This document shows positions 26,601-35,350 of a DNA stretch of 64,000 nucleotides, in pieces; position 1 is the first letter of the stretch; each line of letters starts with the position of its first letter. This stretch comes from an uncultured Lachnospiraceae bacterium (GTDB lineage: Bacteria > Bacillota > Clostridia > Lachnospirales > Lachnospiraceae). The position numbers and the translations under genes were made by a program. The stretch lies in assembly GCA_947177445.1 (NCBI GenBank), contig CAMWUL010000003.1, positions 1 through 64,000 on the forward strand. The letters are read 5' to 3'. Below the pieces are notes generated by a model, which was not told where the DNA came from, made no database searches, and saw only the letters and a list, made by a program, of their open reading frames with translations.

Positions 26601-28346
26601 CTGGATCAGGAGCGGCGGACCAGTGCGGTTCTTTCTTTTGCAGCGGGTCTGCAGGAGATTACTCTGGGCGCCCTGGACGCCGGTGTGGTGGTGGAGAAAA
26701 TCCTGATTCACCGGCCCTGTGCCATCGTCCGGGAATCCTACCTGGGGCCGGGGGAGACCTGGTTTACCGGTATGAAAATACAGACGGAAGTGACCAATCC
26801 CATTACCCGGCTGGACTATCCGGACCCGGATGTGATCCGGGCGGGGGATACCTACTATATGGTGAGCACCACCATGCATTTTATGCCGGGATGTGAGATT
26901 CTGCGGTCCTATGACCTGGCACACTGGGAGCATATGGCCTATGTTTACGACCGGCTGGACGGCACGCCGGGACAAAGGCTTGCCGGGGAAAAAAACATTT
27001 ACGGAAAGGGAATGTGGGCGGCAAGCCTGCGGTTCCATAAGGGCGTTTTTTATATCTGTTTCGTGGCCAATGATACGGGGAAGACCTATCTGTACAAGGC
27101 GGAGGATATCCGGGGGCCCTGGGAAAAGCATCACATAGAAGGATTTTATCATGACTGTTCCCTGCTGTTTGACGATGATGACAGGGTGTACATTGCCTAC
27201 GGAAACAAAAATATTTATATCACGGAGCTAAAGCCGGATTTGAGCGGCCCGCTGGAGGGCGGGCTGCATCGCCTGGCCGTCAGCGACGCAGGTCATCCCG
27301 GACTTGGATATGAGGGAACCCATTTCTATAAAATAAACGGGAGCTACTATCTGTTTTTTATCCATTCCCTGCGGGATCGGTGGATGCGGGCGGAGGCCTG
27401 TTTCCGGTCCCGGTCTCTGAAGGAGGAGTTTACGGGCGGGGATGTGCTGGTGGACGATATGGGATATCTGGGCCAGGGAGTGGCCCAGGGCGGAATCGTG
27501 GATACTCCCCAGGGACAATGGTACGGAATCCTGTTCCAGGACAGGGGCGCTGTGGGAAGGATTCCCGTGCTGGTGCCGGTGGCCTGGGAGAAGGATTATC
27601 CTGTGTTTGGACGGCATGGAAAGACGCCGGAAAAGGTTACCGTTTCCTCCACACGGCCTGGTTATTCCTGTCAGCCGCTGGTGCAGGGAGATGACTTTAA
27701 AGGAGAAGAGGGACTGTCATCGGAGGATCAAAGAAGGCTTTACGGATGTTTCGGACTGAAAAGTGTCTGGCAGTTTAACCATGAGCCGGAGCTGTCGCTG
27801 GTGCGTCTTGACCGGAGGAAGGGAGAGCTGTGGATCACTGGGGATAAGCTCTGCAGCTGCCTGACCCAGGCCAGTAATATACTGACCCAGAGAATGTGCT
27901 ATCCGGGCTGTACAGGCGAGGTCACAGTGGATGCAGGCGGCCTGAAGGAAGGAGACTATGCAGGAATCTGCGCTTTTCAGGGAGCTTACGCCTTCATAGC
28001 AGTGACACGGCGAAACGGATCAAACCGAATCGTGGTGAGAAGCGCCGGGGAGGATGACTCTTCCGGAGAGGCAGAGGATCAGGGAATCGTCACCGCGGAA
28101 AGCAGAGTGAGACTCAGGGCGGAGGCAGATTTTTTCCGGGGAAAGGATGAGGTGCGGTTCTTCTATCAGGATGGAGAAGAGTGGAAGAGTCTGGGAACGG
28201 CAAAGAAACTGTATTTCAGGCTGGACCATTTTACAGGCTGCCGCTTCGGACTGTTTCTGTACGCCACACAGGAGACAGGCGGCAGGGCGGGCTTTATGGA
28301 TTTTACATATAAGGACAGGGCAGGCGATGAAGAGAAAAAGGGTTGA
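23670..28346 (+). CDS. GH115 alpha-glucuronidase fused to GH43 glycosidase
   Basis: A 1558-residue bifunctional enzyme. The first part (about 1-800) is GH115, which releases (4-O-methyl)glucuronic acid from xylan side chains. Diagnostic stretches are RGFFINDEWPCFGSW (about 185-199), NYLWPAMWSASF, GMRGERDTSM (about 317), EVEPYFYG and YYHLDYHGGPISYEWV. A beta-rich region and an Ala/Asp/Glu/Lys linker with repeated ADSK/ADAE units (about 825-850) follow. The second catalytic part (about 1043-1340) is a five-bladed GH43 domain with Asp1052 (DYPDPDVI), Asp1162 (HDCSLLFDDD) and Glu1215 (GYEGTHFYK) as the expected acid/base set, and then a C-terminal beta-sandwich. No signal peptide, so cytoplasmic. 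The GH43 activity is probably beta-xylosidase or arabinofuranosidase. Its end overlaps the next gene by 20 nt. Confidence 0.92.
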   Translation: MEFKKGNLPALVVEEQGYEGVRRIAGKVAEDIRKVFGERPRVLTDRELLEEKPSSVILCAALGKSRILEELVREGMADLAGLVKEDGLHKREVYQIRLIFRKDTADDALSQKPAGALSSLPKETENILLICGSDKRGTIYGMFALSEYIGVSALCYWGDAEPLKRERMVIGRDIETISREPSVRYRGFFINDEWPCFGSWVMEHFGGFNAEAYDAVFELLLRLKGNYLWPAMWSASFPLDGPGSKNEELADLYGVVMGYSHHEPCLRASEEWDKVRGEGSRYGNEWNFYTNEQGLLNYWEDALKRSGKYENVITVGMRGERDTSMLGEHSAVSENISLLKDIITKQKELIRRHVKRDSDQIPLMLALYKEVEPYFYGDEQTPGLKDWEGLEGVTCMFCEDNYGYMRTLPGGELRGHKGGFGMYYHLDYHGGPISYEWVDSTPLTRIWEQMSEAYEYGIRDIWIVNVGDLKFHEVPASYFLALAYDYDRWGYGNPDSSREYTVLWAEKSFPRAGAALQRLAGKVLTDYIRINSLRRPEALHAGVYHPCHYGETDRMLAEAEGLEAVSCQVLEELRKLNEQANSEKPEDLKEPGRPEDLIDPDEPGLMGEAGAYYSMVHFPAMASMNLLKLHLYAGKNHHYAAQGRVLANHYGKLVQECIRKDRAYVKEWAAFREGKWNGMQLAQHIGFNRWNEDDYRYPLVMQVEPVHRPRMSVSRKDEERAVTKSFGPPAVIEVPDFQYAGCSRVVLELANGGVGSFRFQITVEEAENRSALPQWLSVSPMCGEVDSVREVVLECDRGLLTKTVQRVRLLVEDGDTKAAVEILGKTAEGENADSKIADSKAADAESAAAGLPPVTFLEQKGLIVISSEHFCRKKDTEKGSFRVLRDYGKHGCGVKVFPSTAVFGQEEERPEVTYRFFLEEAGEYQVDLLTAPSNPLAAGGSVNLMLTGGEGEPVKLEVIPGDFRAGDPGDGRWAGAALDQERRTSAVLSFAAGLQEITLGALDAGVVVEKILIHRPCAIVRESYLGPGETWFTGMKIQTEVTNPITRLDYPDPDVIRAGDTYYMVSTTMHFMPGCEILRSYDLAHWEHMAYVYDRLDGTPGQRLAGEKNIYGKGMWAASLRFHKGVFYICFVANDTGKTYLYKAEDIRGPWEKHHIEGFYHDCSLLFDDDDRVYIAYGNKNIYITELKPDLSGPLEGGLHRLAVSDAGHPGLGYEGTHFYKINGSYYLFFIHSLRDRWMRAEACFRSRSLKEEFTGGDVLVDDMGYLGQGVAQGGIVDTPQGQWYGILFQDRGAVGRIPVLVPVAWEKDYPVFGRHGKTPEKVTVSSTRPGYSCQPLVQGDDFKGEEGLSSEDQRRLYGCFGLKSVWQFNHEPELSLVRLDRRKGELWITGDKLCSCLTQASNILTQRMCYPGCTGEVTVDAGGLKEGDYAGICAFQGAYAFIAVTRRNGSNRIVVRSAGEDDSSGEAEDQGIVTAESRVRLRAEADFFRGKDEVRFFYQDGEEWKSLGTAKKLYFRLDHFTGCRFGLFLYATQETGGRAGFMDFTYKDRAGDEEKKG

Positions 28347-29466
28347 TTCGGAAAAAACAGACCGGAAGGAAAGCATAAAGAGAATAAAGCTTGCGCTGAT
28401 TCTCACCCTTCTATGCTGTACAGGCTGCGCGAAAGCCGTGCCGGAGGGGGAGGATCATCTGATCATTACGGAGAAGGAAGGCGAAGAAAGGATTTCCTAC
28501 ACTATGACGGAGGTTTCCACAGGGGATGTGGTTCTGACAGAGAGGATCGAATGTACTTACCTCCAGGTGGAGGATCAGGATGTGAGCTTTTCCGTCAGCG
28601 GCAGAAGAATCGCCCGAACCCTGGTGCGGGAGGGGGACACGGTAGTGAAGGGCCAGCTTCTGGCGGAGCTTGCAAACGATCAGGCAGGAAGCAGGATCGA
28701 CGAACTGGAATACCAGATTGCCCGTAACAGTCTGCTTTTGGAGCATGTGGACGAGAATGAAAATAATGAGCTGTCCGCCAGATGGCTTCAGTTTCTGTAT
28801 CGGTCCGGGGGAACGAAGGAAGAGGAAGAGGCCCTGAAGGAGTCCATCCGTCAGCTGCAGACGAATGACGAGTACCTGAGGGAGGATTACAGAGATGCCA
28901 TTGAACTGGACCGGATAGAGCTGGAAAGCTTGAGGAAGTCCGACGCGGAGAGCCGGGTTTATGCCAAAATGAACGGAACGGTTTCCTGGGTAAAGAACAA
29001 TCTGGAGGGAAGCACCTGCACCAGAGATGAGATCATTATGAAGATCATTGACGGTTCGGAATGTCTTTTTGTGGTGGAGGGGGAAGAGCTGGGAGAGTTG
29101 TTTGCAGAGGGTGTTCCGGTGGAAATGAGCATCAGCTCTGGCACGGGTGCAGGCCAGTATCAGCTTTTACCTTACAAGATGGAGGACTGGGGGGAGAGGC
29201 TTACCTTTTCTCTGCAGGGGGAGGTGGACAGCAGCTCCATCGAGGTGGGCGCCGCAGGAAGCATGCAGGTGGTGGTTGACCGGCGGGAGGGAGTGCTCAC
29301 ACTGCCCTCCCGGGCCGTTCATACAGCCGATGGAAAGCCCTATGTCTATGTGGAAGGAGAGGGAAATACCAGAGAAGTCAAGTGGATCGAAACGGGACTT
29401 CACGGAGATGAAAGCGTGGAGATTACGGGAGGTCTGGAGCAGGGGGAGAAGGTCATTTTAAAATGA
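28327..29466 (+). CDS. Efflux-type periplasmic-adaptor-like lipoprotein (HlyD/MacA family)
   Basis: A 379-residue membrane-fusion-type protein. A basic N-terminus and hydrophobic stretch end at a lipobox-like LCCTGC, so it is probably a surface lipoprotein. A split lipoyl/barrel-sandwich fold is suggested by SGRRIARTLVREGDTVVKGQLLAEL and its later partner ESRVYAKMNGTVSWVKNNL, flanking a charged helical hairpin. A beta-barrel region and the typical VLTLPSRAVHTADGKPYVYV and LEQGEKVILK segments follow. In a monoderm cell such adaptors assist FtsX/MacB-type ABC transporters. The ATG at 28327 lies inside the end of the GH115-GH43 gene, and the stop overlaps the next gene by 4 nt, so expression is coupled to both. 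Confidence 0.87.
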   Translation: MKRKRVDSEKTDRKESIKRIKLALILTLLCCTGCAKAVPEGEDHLIITEKEGEERISYTMTEVSTGDVVLTERIECTYLQVEDQDVSFSVSGRRIARTLVREGDTVVKGQLLAELANDQAGSRIDELEYQIARNSLLLEHVDENENNELSARWLQFLYRSGGTKEEEEALKESIRQLQTNDEYLREDYRDAIELDRIELESLRKSDAESRVYAKMNGTVSWVKNNLEGSTCTRDEIIMKIIDGSECLFVVEGEELGELFAEGVPVEMSISSGTGAGQYQLLPYKMEDWGERLTFSLQGEVDSSSIEVGAAGSMQVVVDRREGVLTLPSRAVHTADGKPYVYVEGEGNTREVKWIETGLHGDESVEITGGLEQGEKVILK

Positions 29467-31733
29467 AGAAGTGCGGAAGATTTGTTTGTTTGATTTGTAT
29501 TTTAACTATGATGCTCTCAGGCTGCGGCATGGAAGAGGCCGGTGCCGGGTCTGCCCAAGCTGAGGATATTCCGCTGCTGGATCCGGTGAATGATTCACAG
29601 GCCTGGGAGGCAGCGGTCCGCCGTACACTTTACGATGCCAAGGTGTATTCTGCCACAGTATTTCCCTATACGGAGGAATATTCCTTTCCCAAGGATGTGA
29701 TTTTGGATCGGTTTGCCGCATATCCGGGAGAAACCGTAAAGAAGGGAAGCGTGCTGGCATACGCGGACAACAGCGCGCTGGAGGAGGATATCAAAAAGAA
29801 GGAAGAGCAGATTCTTCAGATGGAGGAAGCGTTTGAGGAATACAGGCGGGAGGCCGTCGAGGCTCTGTATGAACCTCAGCTGCAGGCAGAGTATCTGCTG
29901 GGCATTGTGGAAAACCTGAAAAAGCAAAAGCCGGAGGAATATCTGCCGGAAAGCGGAAGCACGTGGGGCACAAACCTGCCGGAGAGCGGAAGCACGTCAG
30001 GCACAAACCTGCCGGAGAGCGGAAGCACGTCAGGCACAGGCCTGCCGGAGAGCGGCAGTGTGTCGGGCGGCGATGCCGCCGGCGGGGACCGGGAGAAAAA
30101 TCCGGAGTATCTGGAATGGAGGGAGCTTTATCTCCAGTATGAAGGGGATTACCGCATTCTTGCCCACAATAACACCATAGCCCAAACCCAGCTGGAGCAG
30201 AGAACGGAGCTGTATGAGCTGGATCATACGTATGCCCTGAAGCAATTAGAAAAATTGAAGGAAGAATTGAGGAAGGGGATTCTCACCTCATCCATGTCGG
30301 GCAGCGTGGTGGCGGCAAGGGATGTGGGAAGGGGAGACTATATCAATGAAAAAGATAAGGTGATCGCCATAGGAGACCCGGAGCGGAAGCTGTTGAAGAG
30401 TCAGTATATCAATAAAGCCACTGCGGCAAAAGCCAGGGATATCTATGCGATGATAGACGGCAGGCGCCTGGAGATTGTCTACCAGCCTATGGATGCGGAG
30501 GAGTATACCCGGCTGTCATCCCTGAAGGAAACGATTTATTCCACCTTTGAGCTGGCGGAAGCTGCAGAGGATGTGTCCGTGGGGGATTTTGGAGTGGTGG
30601 TTGTGATAAATGATCTTCGGGAAAATGTGCTTTCTGTTCCCCGGAGCGCTGTTCACACAGATGTATCCGGAACCTTCGTATATGTGATGGAGGGAGAGGG
30701 AAGCAGAGCGGTGAGTGTGACCACCGGGATGAGCGACGGAGTATACACGGAGATCCTGGAGGGGATTCAGGAGGGGGATCGTGTGCTGGCGTCAGAGGCC
30801 ATGAAGCCCGGCAATGGGCGTTATACAGTGGAAAAGGGCAGCTTTCACAGCAGTTTTCAGGGCAGCGGTTATCTGGTGTATCCCTCATCTGAAAGGATGC
30901 TGAATCCTATAACCTATGGCACTGTATTTTTTGGGGAGTATACCACGGCTCTTTATGAGCATGTGGAGAAGGGCGACGTGATTGCGAAGGTCCGGGTGCA
31001 GGCGGATGAGGTGGCGCTTCGGCGCAATACCCTGCGGCTGGAGCGGCTGCAGCAGCGGCTGGCGGTTCTGGAGCAGGAAAATAAAGAGGAAAACGAGAAG
31101 ATTATTGAAGCCCGTAAAAAGGAAATTGAGGAGCTTCAGGAGCTGATCCGCGAAATGGAGGCGGACTATGGAACCACTCAGATCAGGGCATCCCGCAGCG
31201 GAATTGTTATCGGCCTTCGGGATTACCGGTCCGAGGATATTCTTGCGGCGAATGCGGAGCTTGTGGAGATTGCGGACGAAAATACCTGCTATGTGGTCCT
31301 GGAAAATACCAACAGGCTGCTTCAATACGGCAATCCGGTCACTGTATCCTATATCGGAAAGGATGGACTGCCCGGAAGCACTACTGGAATGGCGGCGAAT
31401 TTATCACAGACGGGAACGGGAAGCGGCCTGCAGACAGAGTATTCCATGATTTTGCTTCCTTCCCAGGCCGTGGGGAACATGGCGGCAGGACTGCCGGATC
31501 GGAACGGCTGGATCATGCGGGTTTCCTTCCAGGTTGAGGCTTCCATCCGGGAGATGGATCAGGTGCTGGTGGTACCCAGGGAAGCGGTCTGGGAAGCGGG
31601 AGGGCAGACTTATGTTCTTGTGGAAGAGGACGGTGTGGTGTCGGCCCGAAGCTTTATCGCGGGAGGCTATGATGCTTCTTATTATTGGGTGGTGGACGGA
31701 CTTACGGAAGGGATGAAACTATGTTTAAAATGA
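29463..31733 (+). CDS. Double-length adaptor-like lipoprotein (HlyD/MacA family)
   Basis: A 756-residue lipoprotein (lipobox LSGC) that looks like two membrane-fusion-protein units in one chain. The first unit has a biotinyl-lipoyl-like segment (about 75-100), coiled-coil, closing segment SGSVVAARDVGRGDYINEKD and the barrel end VLSVPRSAVHTDVSGTFVYV (about residue 405). The second begins around 455, has its own coiled-coil (VALRRNTLRLERLQQRLAVLE to about 565), closing segment ASRSGIVIGLRDY and barrel end VLVVPREAVWEAGGQTYVLV. The first coiled-coil is interrupted by four 11-residue LPESGSTSGTN-type repeats. Its stop overlaps the permease gene by 13 nt. Such doubled adaptors are uncommon; partnership with the adjacent permease is inferred. 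Confidence 0.83.
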   Translation: MKKCGRFVCLICILTMMLSGCGMEEAGAGSAQAEDIPLLDPVNDSQAWEAAVRRTLYDAKVYSATVFPYTEEYSFPKDVILDRFAAYPGETVKKGSVLAYADNSALEEDIKKKEEQILQMEEAFEEYRREAVEALYEPQLQAEYLLGIVENLKKQKPEEYLPESGSTWGTNLPESGSTSGTNLPESGSTSGTGLPESGSVSGGDAAGGDREKNPEYLEWRELYLQYEGDYRILAHNNTIAQTQLEQRTELYELDHTYALKQLEKLKEELRKGILTSSMSGSVVAARDVGRGDYINEKDKVIAIGDPERKLLKSQYINKATAAKARDIYAMIDGRRLEIVYQPMDAEEYTRLSSLKETIYSTFELAEAAEDVSVGDFGVVVVINDLRENVLSVPRSAVHTDVSGTFVYVMEGEGSRAVSVTTGMSDGVYTEILEGIQEGDRVLASEAMKPGNGRYTVEKGSFHSSFQGSGYLVYPSSERMLNPITYGTVFFGEYTTALYEHVEKGDVIAKVRVQADEVALRRNTLRLERLQQRLAVLEQENKEENEKIIEARKKEIEELQELIREMEADYGTTQIRASRSGIVIGLRDYRSEDILAANAELVEIADENTCYVVLENTNRLLQYGNPVTVSYIGKDGLPGSTTGMAANLSQTGTGSGLQTEYSMILLPSQAVGNMAAGLPDRNGWIMRVSFQVEASIREMDQVLVVPREAVWEAGGQTYVLVEEDGVVSARSFIAGGYDASYYWVVDGLTEGMKLCLK
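29943..30074 (+). repeat. 33-bp tandem repeat, four units, in frame
   Basis: Four direct units of 33 bp starting at 29943, 29976, 30009 and 30042 encode LPESGSTSGTN-like 11-mers (residues about 161-204). Units 2 and 3 are nearly identical; unit 1 and unit 4 have diverged. Length 33 keeps the frame, so copy number could vary without breaking the protein. Confidence 0.93.
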
Positions 31734-34549
31734 TGCTGCAAAAGCTTCTGTCCAAAAAATGGATGAGCGTCTGTCTTCTGACAGGAATCCTCCTGCTTGC
31801 GGCCACTGCCGTCAGCTTTCCCATGTACCGCAGCACGGCCTTTGACAGGATGCTTTATGATGAATTCCGGGAGCACCTGTCAACGGAGGGGGAATGGCCG
31901 GCAGTGAACAGCTTTATCATTGTCTCCAAAAAGGATGCCGGGGGAAAAGCCATCAGCCGCATGGAGGGACTGATGGAGGAGCTTTGCGGGATGCTGGGAG
32001 TGACCGAGAAGGAGACGGTATATTATTACAGCCTGGCCAAGGCTGACGCCCGTTCCCTGATGAACCGGAAGGACGTAGGCACTCTTTCTTTGAGTCTGGG
32101 ATTTCTTTCCGGGCTTGAGGAGCACGCAGGAATGCTGGCCGGAGAAATGTACTCCGAGGAGGGGATTGCCGATGACGGCTGTCTGGAGGCGGTAATCAGC
32201 CAGTCCTGCATGGTATCTTCAAAGCTGTTGATCGGCGAAATCATTGAGTTTTCCGGCCTGAAGGATCCGGAGGGAAAACCGGTGAGGGCAAGGATCACAG
32301 GGGTCTTTCAGGAGGGACGGGAGAAGGATTTTTACTGGCGCAGGACTCCGGAGGAGCTGTCCCAGGATATTCTGGTGAGCGAAACCGTGTTTCGGAAATA
32401 TTTTACCGGTGACAGGGCGGGCGGATATACCATTACCTGCTGCTATGAATCTTTGTTTGAGTATGAGGACCTGGAGGCCGGGCAGGTCAAAAGGCTTAAG
32501 GAGACCACGGAGTGGCTTACCGGGGAGAGCCCCTACCGCCATACGATTTCAGAGCCTGTATATGCCAAAATATTAGACACATATACCAGAAAACAGGCCC
32601 GGATCGATGCGGCGCTGTTTCTTCTCCAGATTCCGGTGCTGGTGCTTTTGGGGGCATTTTTGTTTATGATCTCCGGCCAGATGTACGACATGGAGCGGAA
32701 TGACATTTCAGTGATGAAGAGCCGGGGCGCTTCGGGAGGACAGGTATTTGCTCTGTATCTTTACCAGAATTGTTTTTTGACCGTTTTGGGTACGCTGGCG
32801 GGAGTCTGGCTGGGAAGAATCTTTGCAGGGGGACTGGGTTCTGCCAGAAGCTTTCTGGAGTTTGATTTTCAGGGATCACTGGCGCTGCCCGGAGGGGATG
32901 TGGTGCTTTCCTGGGAGACTATTTTGTATACAGCTGCGGCTATGGCGGGGTGTATCCTGATTATGACGCTGCCTGCGGGGAAGCACAGCCGGCTGACCAT
33001 TGTGAATCTGAAACAGAAGAAGGCGCAGAGGAAGCATTCCTGGTGGGAGATCTGCTGTCTGGATCTGATCTGTCTGGCCGTGGCGCTCTATGGCTATTAT
33101 ACCTGTACAAAGAATCAGGGAGCGGTGGCGGAGAGTGTTCTGAAGGGAGAGAATATGGATCCGCTTCAGTACGTCAGCTCTTCTCTGTTTATTGTGGGAC
33201 TGGGGCTTTTTGCACTGAGACTGCAGCCGCTTATAATCAAAGCCATTTTCGCCCTGGGCCGTCGGTTCTGGGGGCCTGCTTCCTACATTTCCTTTATGGA
33301 AAATGGAAAAAACGGAAGAAAACAGCAGTTTATTATGCTTCTCCTAATGATGGCCATTTCCCTGGGTATGTTTCATGCCGTTGCCGCCAGAACGATTCTG
33401 CAGAACGCTCTGAAAAACGCAGACTATCTGGCCGGAGCGGATTATATTGTCAAGGAGGTGTGGGAGGATAATTCCTCTCAGGGAGGAAAGGGAGGCGATC
33501 CGGTGGAATTTAGATATTATGAGCCGGACTATGAAAAATATGACAGACTGGAAAGCGCCATGGCCTGCACAAAGGTGATTTATGATACAAAGGCTTATGT
33601 GGATACGGGCGGAAACAGCAGGCAGGACGTGACCTTGATGGGAATCCATACCCGGCAGTTCGGGGAGATAACCCGGATGCCGGAGGGGCTTATGGAGAAG
33701 CATTATCACGAATATCTGAATGAGTTGGCGCTGAACCCCGACGGAATCCTGGTGTCGGCGGATTTCAGGGATATTCTGGGATATAAGAAGGGAGATACCA
33801 TTACCTATTGTAATTTCCAGGGAAATCAGGCCAGGGGGAAAATTCTGGATTTCGTTTCCTATTGGCCGGGATACGTGTTTTCATCCATGGAGCTGAATCC
33901 TGACGGAAGTGTGAGTCATATTTCCCGGCCTCTGGTCATTGCTCCTATCGGCACGCTTTCCTCCCGGTGGGGAACCGTTCCCTATGAGGTGTGGATTTCG
34001 GCCAGGGAGGACGCGGACGCGGATGAGTTTTATCGATGGATAAAGGATGAGCAGGTGCGTCCGATGCGGTATGTGGATCGGTCGGCGGATCTGGAGGCAG
34101 TGATCAGGGATCCCCTGCTGCAGGGCACCAACGGGATTCTGACCATGGGGTTTCTTGTGATCCTTTTGCTGTGCGGTGTGGGGTATTTGATTTATTGGAT
34201 TTTGTCCATCCGTTCCCGGGAAATGATTTTCGGGATTTTGCGGGCAGGCGGTATGCACAAGGGTGAGATTTTTCATATTTTAATCAACGAACAGATTTTC
34301 TGCGGAGGTTTTTCCGTGGCGGCGGGGATTCTGATCGGAAAATTAAGCTGTGATATGTTTGTGCCCATTCTTCAGACCGCGTATGTGGCCGCTAACCAGA
34401 TTCTGCCCCTGCAGCTGATCACCAGACAGCAGGATCTGATCCGGCTTTACGGTGTCACAGGGGCGGTGCTGGCACTGTGTCTGTGCATTTTATTCGGTCT
34501 GGTGCAGAGGCTGAATGTGGCAAAAGCGCTGAAGCTGGGGGAAGAATAA
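31721..34549 (+). CDS. FtsX-type ABC transporter permease
   Basis: A 942-residue permease of the MacB/FtsX superfamily. An N-terminal membrane segment (about 14-34) is followed by a large external domain (about 35-295) and a set of membrane helices beginning at LFLLQIPVLVLLGAFLFMIS. A second external domain (about 555-800) and a final helix group starting GILTMGFLVILLLCGVGYLIYW end with the family-typical LVQRLNVAKALKLGEE. This is the duplicated FtsX layout. The ATG at 31721 is preferred because a GGAAGGGA site lies upstream; a longer frame starts earlier. Two ATPase genes follow after a 108-nt gap. The exported or sensed substrate is unknown. Confidence 0.88.
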   Translation: MFKMMLQKLLSKKWMSVCLLTGILLLAATAVSFPMYRSTAFDRMLYDEFREHLSTEGEWPAVNSFIIVSKKDAGGKAISRMEGLMEELCGMLGVTEKETVYYYSLAKADARSLMNRKDVGTLSLSLGFLSGLEEHAGMLAGEMYSEEGIADDGCLEAVISQSCMVSSKLLIGEIIEFSGLKDPEGKPVRARITGVFQEGREKDFYWRRTPEELSQDILVSETVFRKYFTGDRAGGYTITCCYESLFEYEDLEAGQVKRLKETTEWLTGESPYRHTISEPVYAKILDTYTRKQARIDAALFLLQIPVLVLLGAFLFMISGQMYDMERNDISVMKSRGASGGQVFALYLYQNCFLTVLGTLAGVWLGRIFAGGLGSARSFLEFDFQGSLALPGGDVVLSWETILYTAAAMAGCILIMTLPAGKHSRLTIVNLKQKKAQRKHSWWEICCLDLICLAVALYGYYTCTKNQGAVAESVLKGENMDPLQYVSSSLFIVGLGLFALRLQPLIIKAIFALGRRFWGPASYISFMENGKNGRKQQFIMLLLMMAISLGMFHAVAARTILQNALKNADYLAGADYIVKEVWEDNSSQGGKGGDPVEFRYYEPDYEKYDRLESAMACTKVIYDTKAYVDTGGNSRQDVTLMGIHTRQFGEITRMPEGLMEKHYHEYLNELALNPDGILVSADFRDILGYKKGDTITYCNFQGNQARGKILDFVSYWPGYVFSSMELNPDGSVSHISRPLVIAPIGTLSSRWGTVPYEVWISAREDADADEFYRWIKDEQVRPMRYVDRSADLEAVIRDPLLQGTNGILTMGFLVILLLCGVGYLIYWILSIRSREMIFGILRAGGMHKGEIFHILINEQIFCGGFSVAAGILIGKLSCDMFVPILQTAYVAANQILPLQLITRQQDLIRLYGVTGAVLALCLCILFGLVQRLNVAKALKLGEE

Positions 34550-34657
34550 CCGGTCCGGCGAAAGCAGAAGAAGGAGGATTTGCCGGGAGAAAGGCAGGAA
34601 GCCGGGTGAAACCGGAAGAGCATAACGCCGCGCCGGGCCCGGCGGTCAAGGAGAGGG

Positions 34658-35350
34658 ATGAATATGCAGGAGACGCAGCAGAGCAGAACAGCCATAGAAA
34701 TCAATCATGTGGGAAGGACATTTCCCACGGCGGGCGGTTCCTTTCAGGCCCTGAAGGATATCAATGCCAGAATACCCGAGGGAATTCTGACCATATTGAA
34801 GGGAAGATCAGGCTCCGGCAAGACCACCCTTCTGAATATTATAGGGGCGCTGGACACACCAAGCCAGGGCCATGTGCTGATAGACGGGAAAAATATTGCC
34901 CGGCTGACAGAGCGGCAGAAGGACAATCTGCGCAGAAAGCAGATGGGCTTTGTATTTCAGGCCGTGTCTCTGATCCCCTCTCTGAATGCCTGGCAGAATG
35001 TGGAGTTCTCTCTGCGGATGGCAGGCATCCGGGGAAGCAGAAGAGAGCGGGTGGAGGAATGTCTGCGGATGGTAGGACTGGGCAGCCGTATGACACATAT
35101 GCCGGCGGAAATGTCGGGAGGAGAACAGCAGCGGGTAGCTATTGCCAGGGCCCTGGCCCACAGACCCCGGATCATTCTGGCGGATGAGCCCACCGCGGAG
35201 CTGGACAGCGCCATGGCGGCGGAGGTGACCCGGCTGTTTGCAGAGCTGGTGGAGAAAGAAAAGGTGACGATTATCATGACCACTCATGACGTGGGGCTTA
35301 TGGACGCAGGCGGCATGGTGATCGAGCTGGAAAACGGAGAGCAGAAGTAA
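34658..35350 (+). CDS. ABC transporter ATPase, MacB/LolD type
   Basis: A 230-residue ATPase with Walker A GRSGSGKT (49-56), Q-loop around FVFQAVSLIPSLN (98-110), signature MSGGEQQR (152-159), Walker B IILADEP (172-178) and H-loop THD. It belongs to the group serving FtsX-type permeases. CAAGGAGAGGG precedes the ATG. The stop codon shares a base with the start of the second ATPase gene (TAATG), so both are made together and could form a heterodimer beneath the permease upstream. Confidence 0.93.
   Translation: MNMQETQQSRTAIEINHVGRTFPTAGGSFQALKDINARIPEGILTILKGRSGSGKTTLLNIIGALDTPSQGHVLIDGKNIARLTERQKDNLRRKQMGFVFQAVSLIPSLNAWQNVEFSLRMAGIRGSRRERVEECLRMVGLGSRMTHMPAEMSGGEQQRVAIARALAHRPRIILADEPTAELDSAMAAEVTRLFAELVEKEKVTIIMTTHDVGLMDAGGMVIELENGEQK

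Noticed and set aside
29943..30074. LPESG motifs as sortase cell-wall anchors
   Set aside because: They are internal repeats in a lipoprotein, with no following membrane segment or basic tail.
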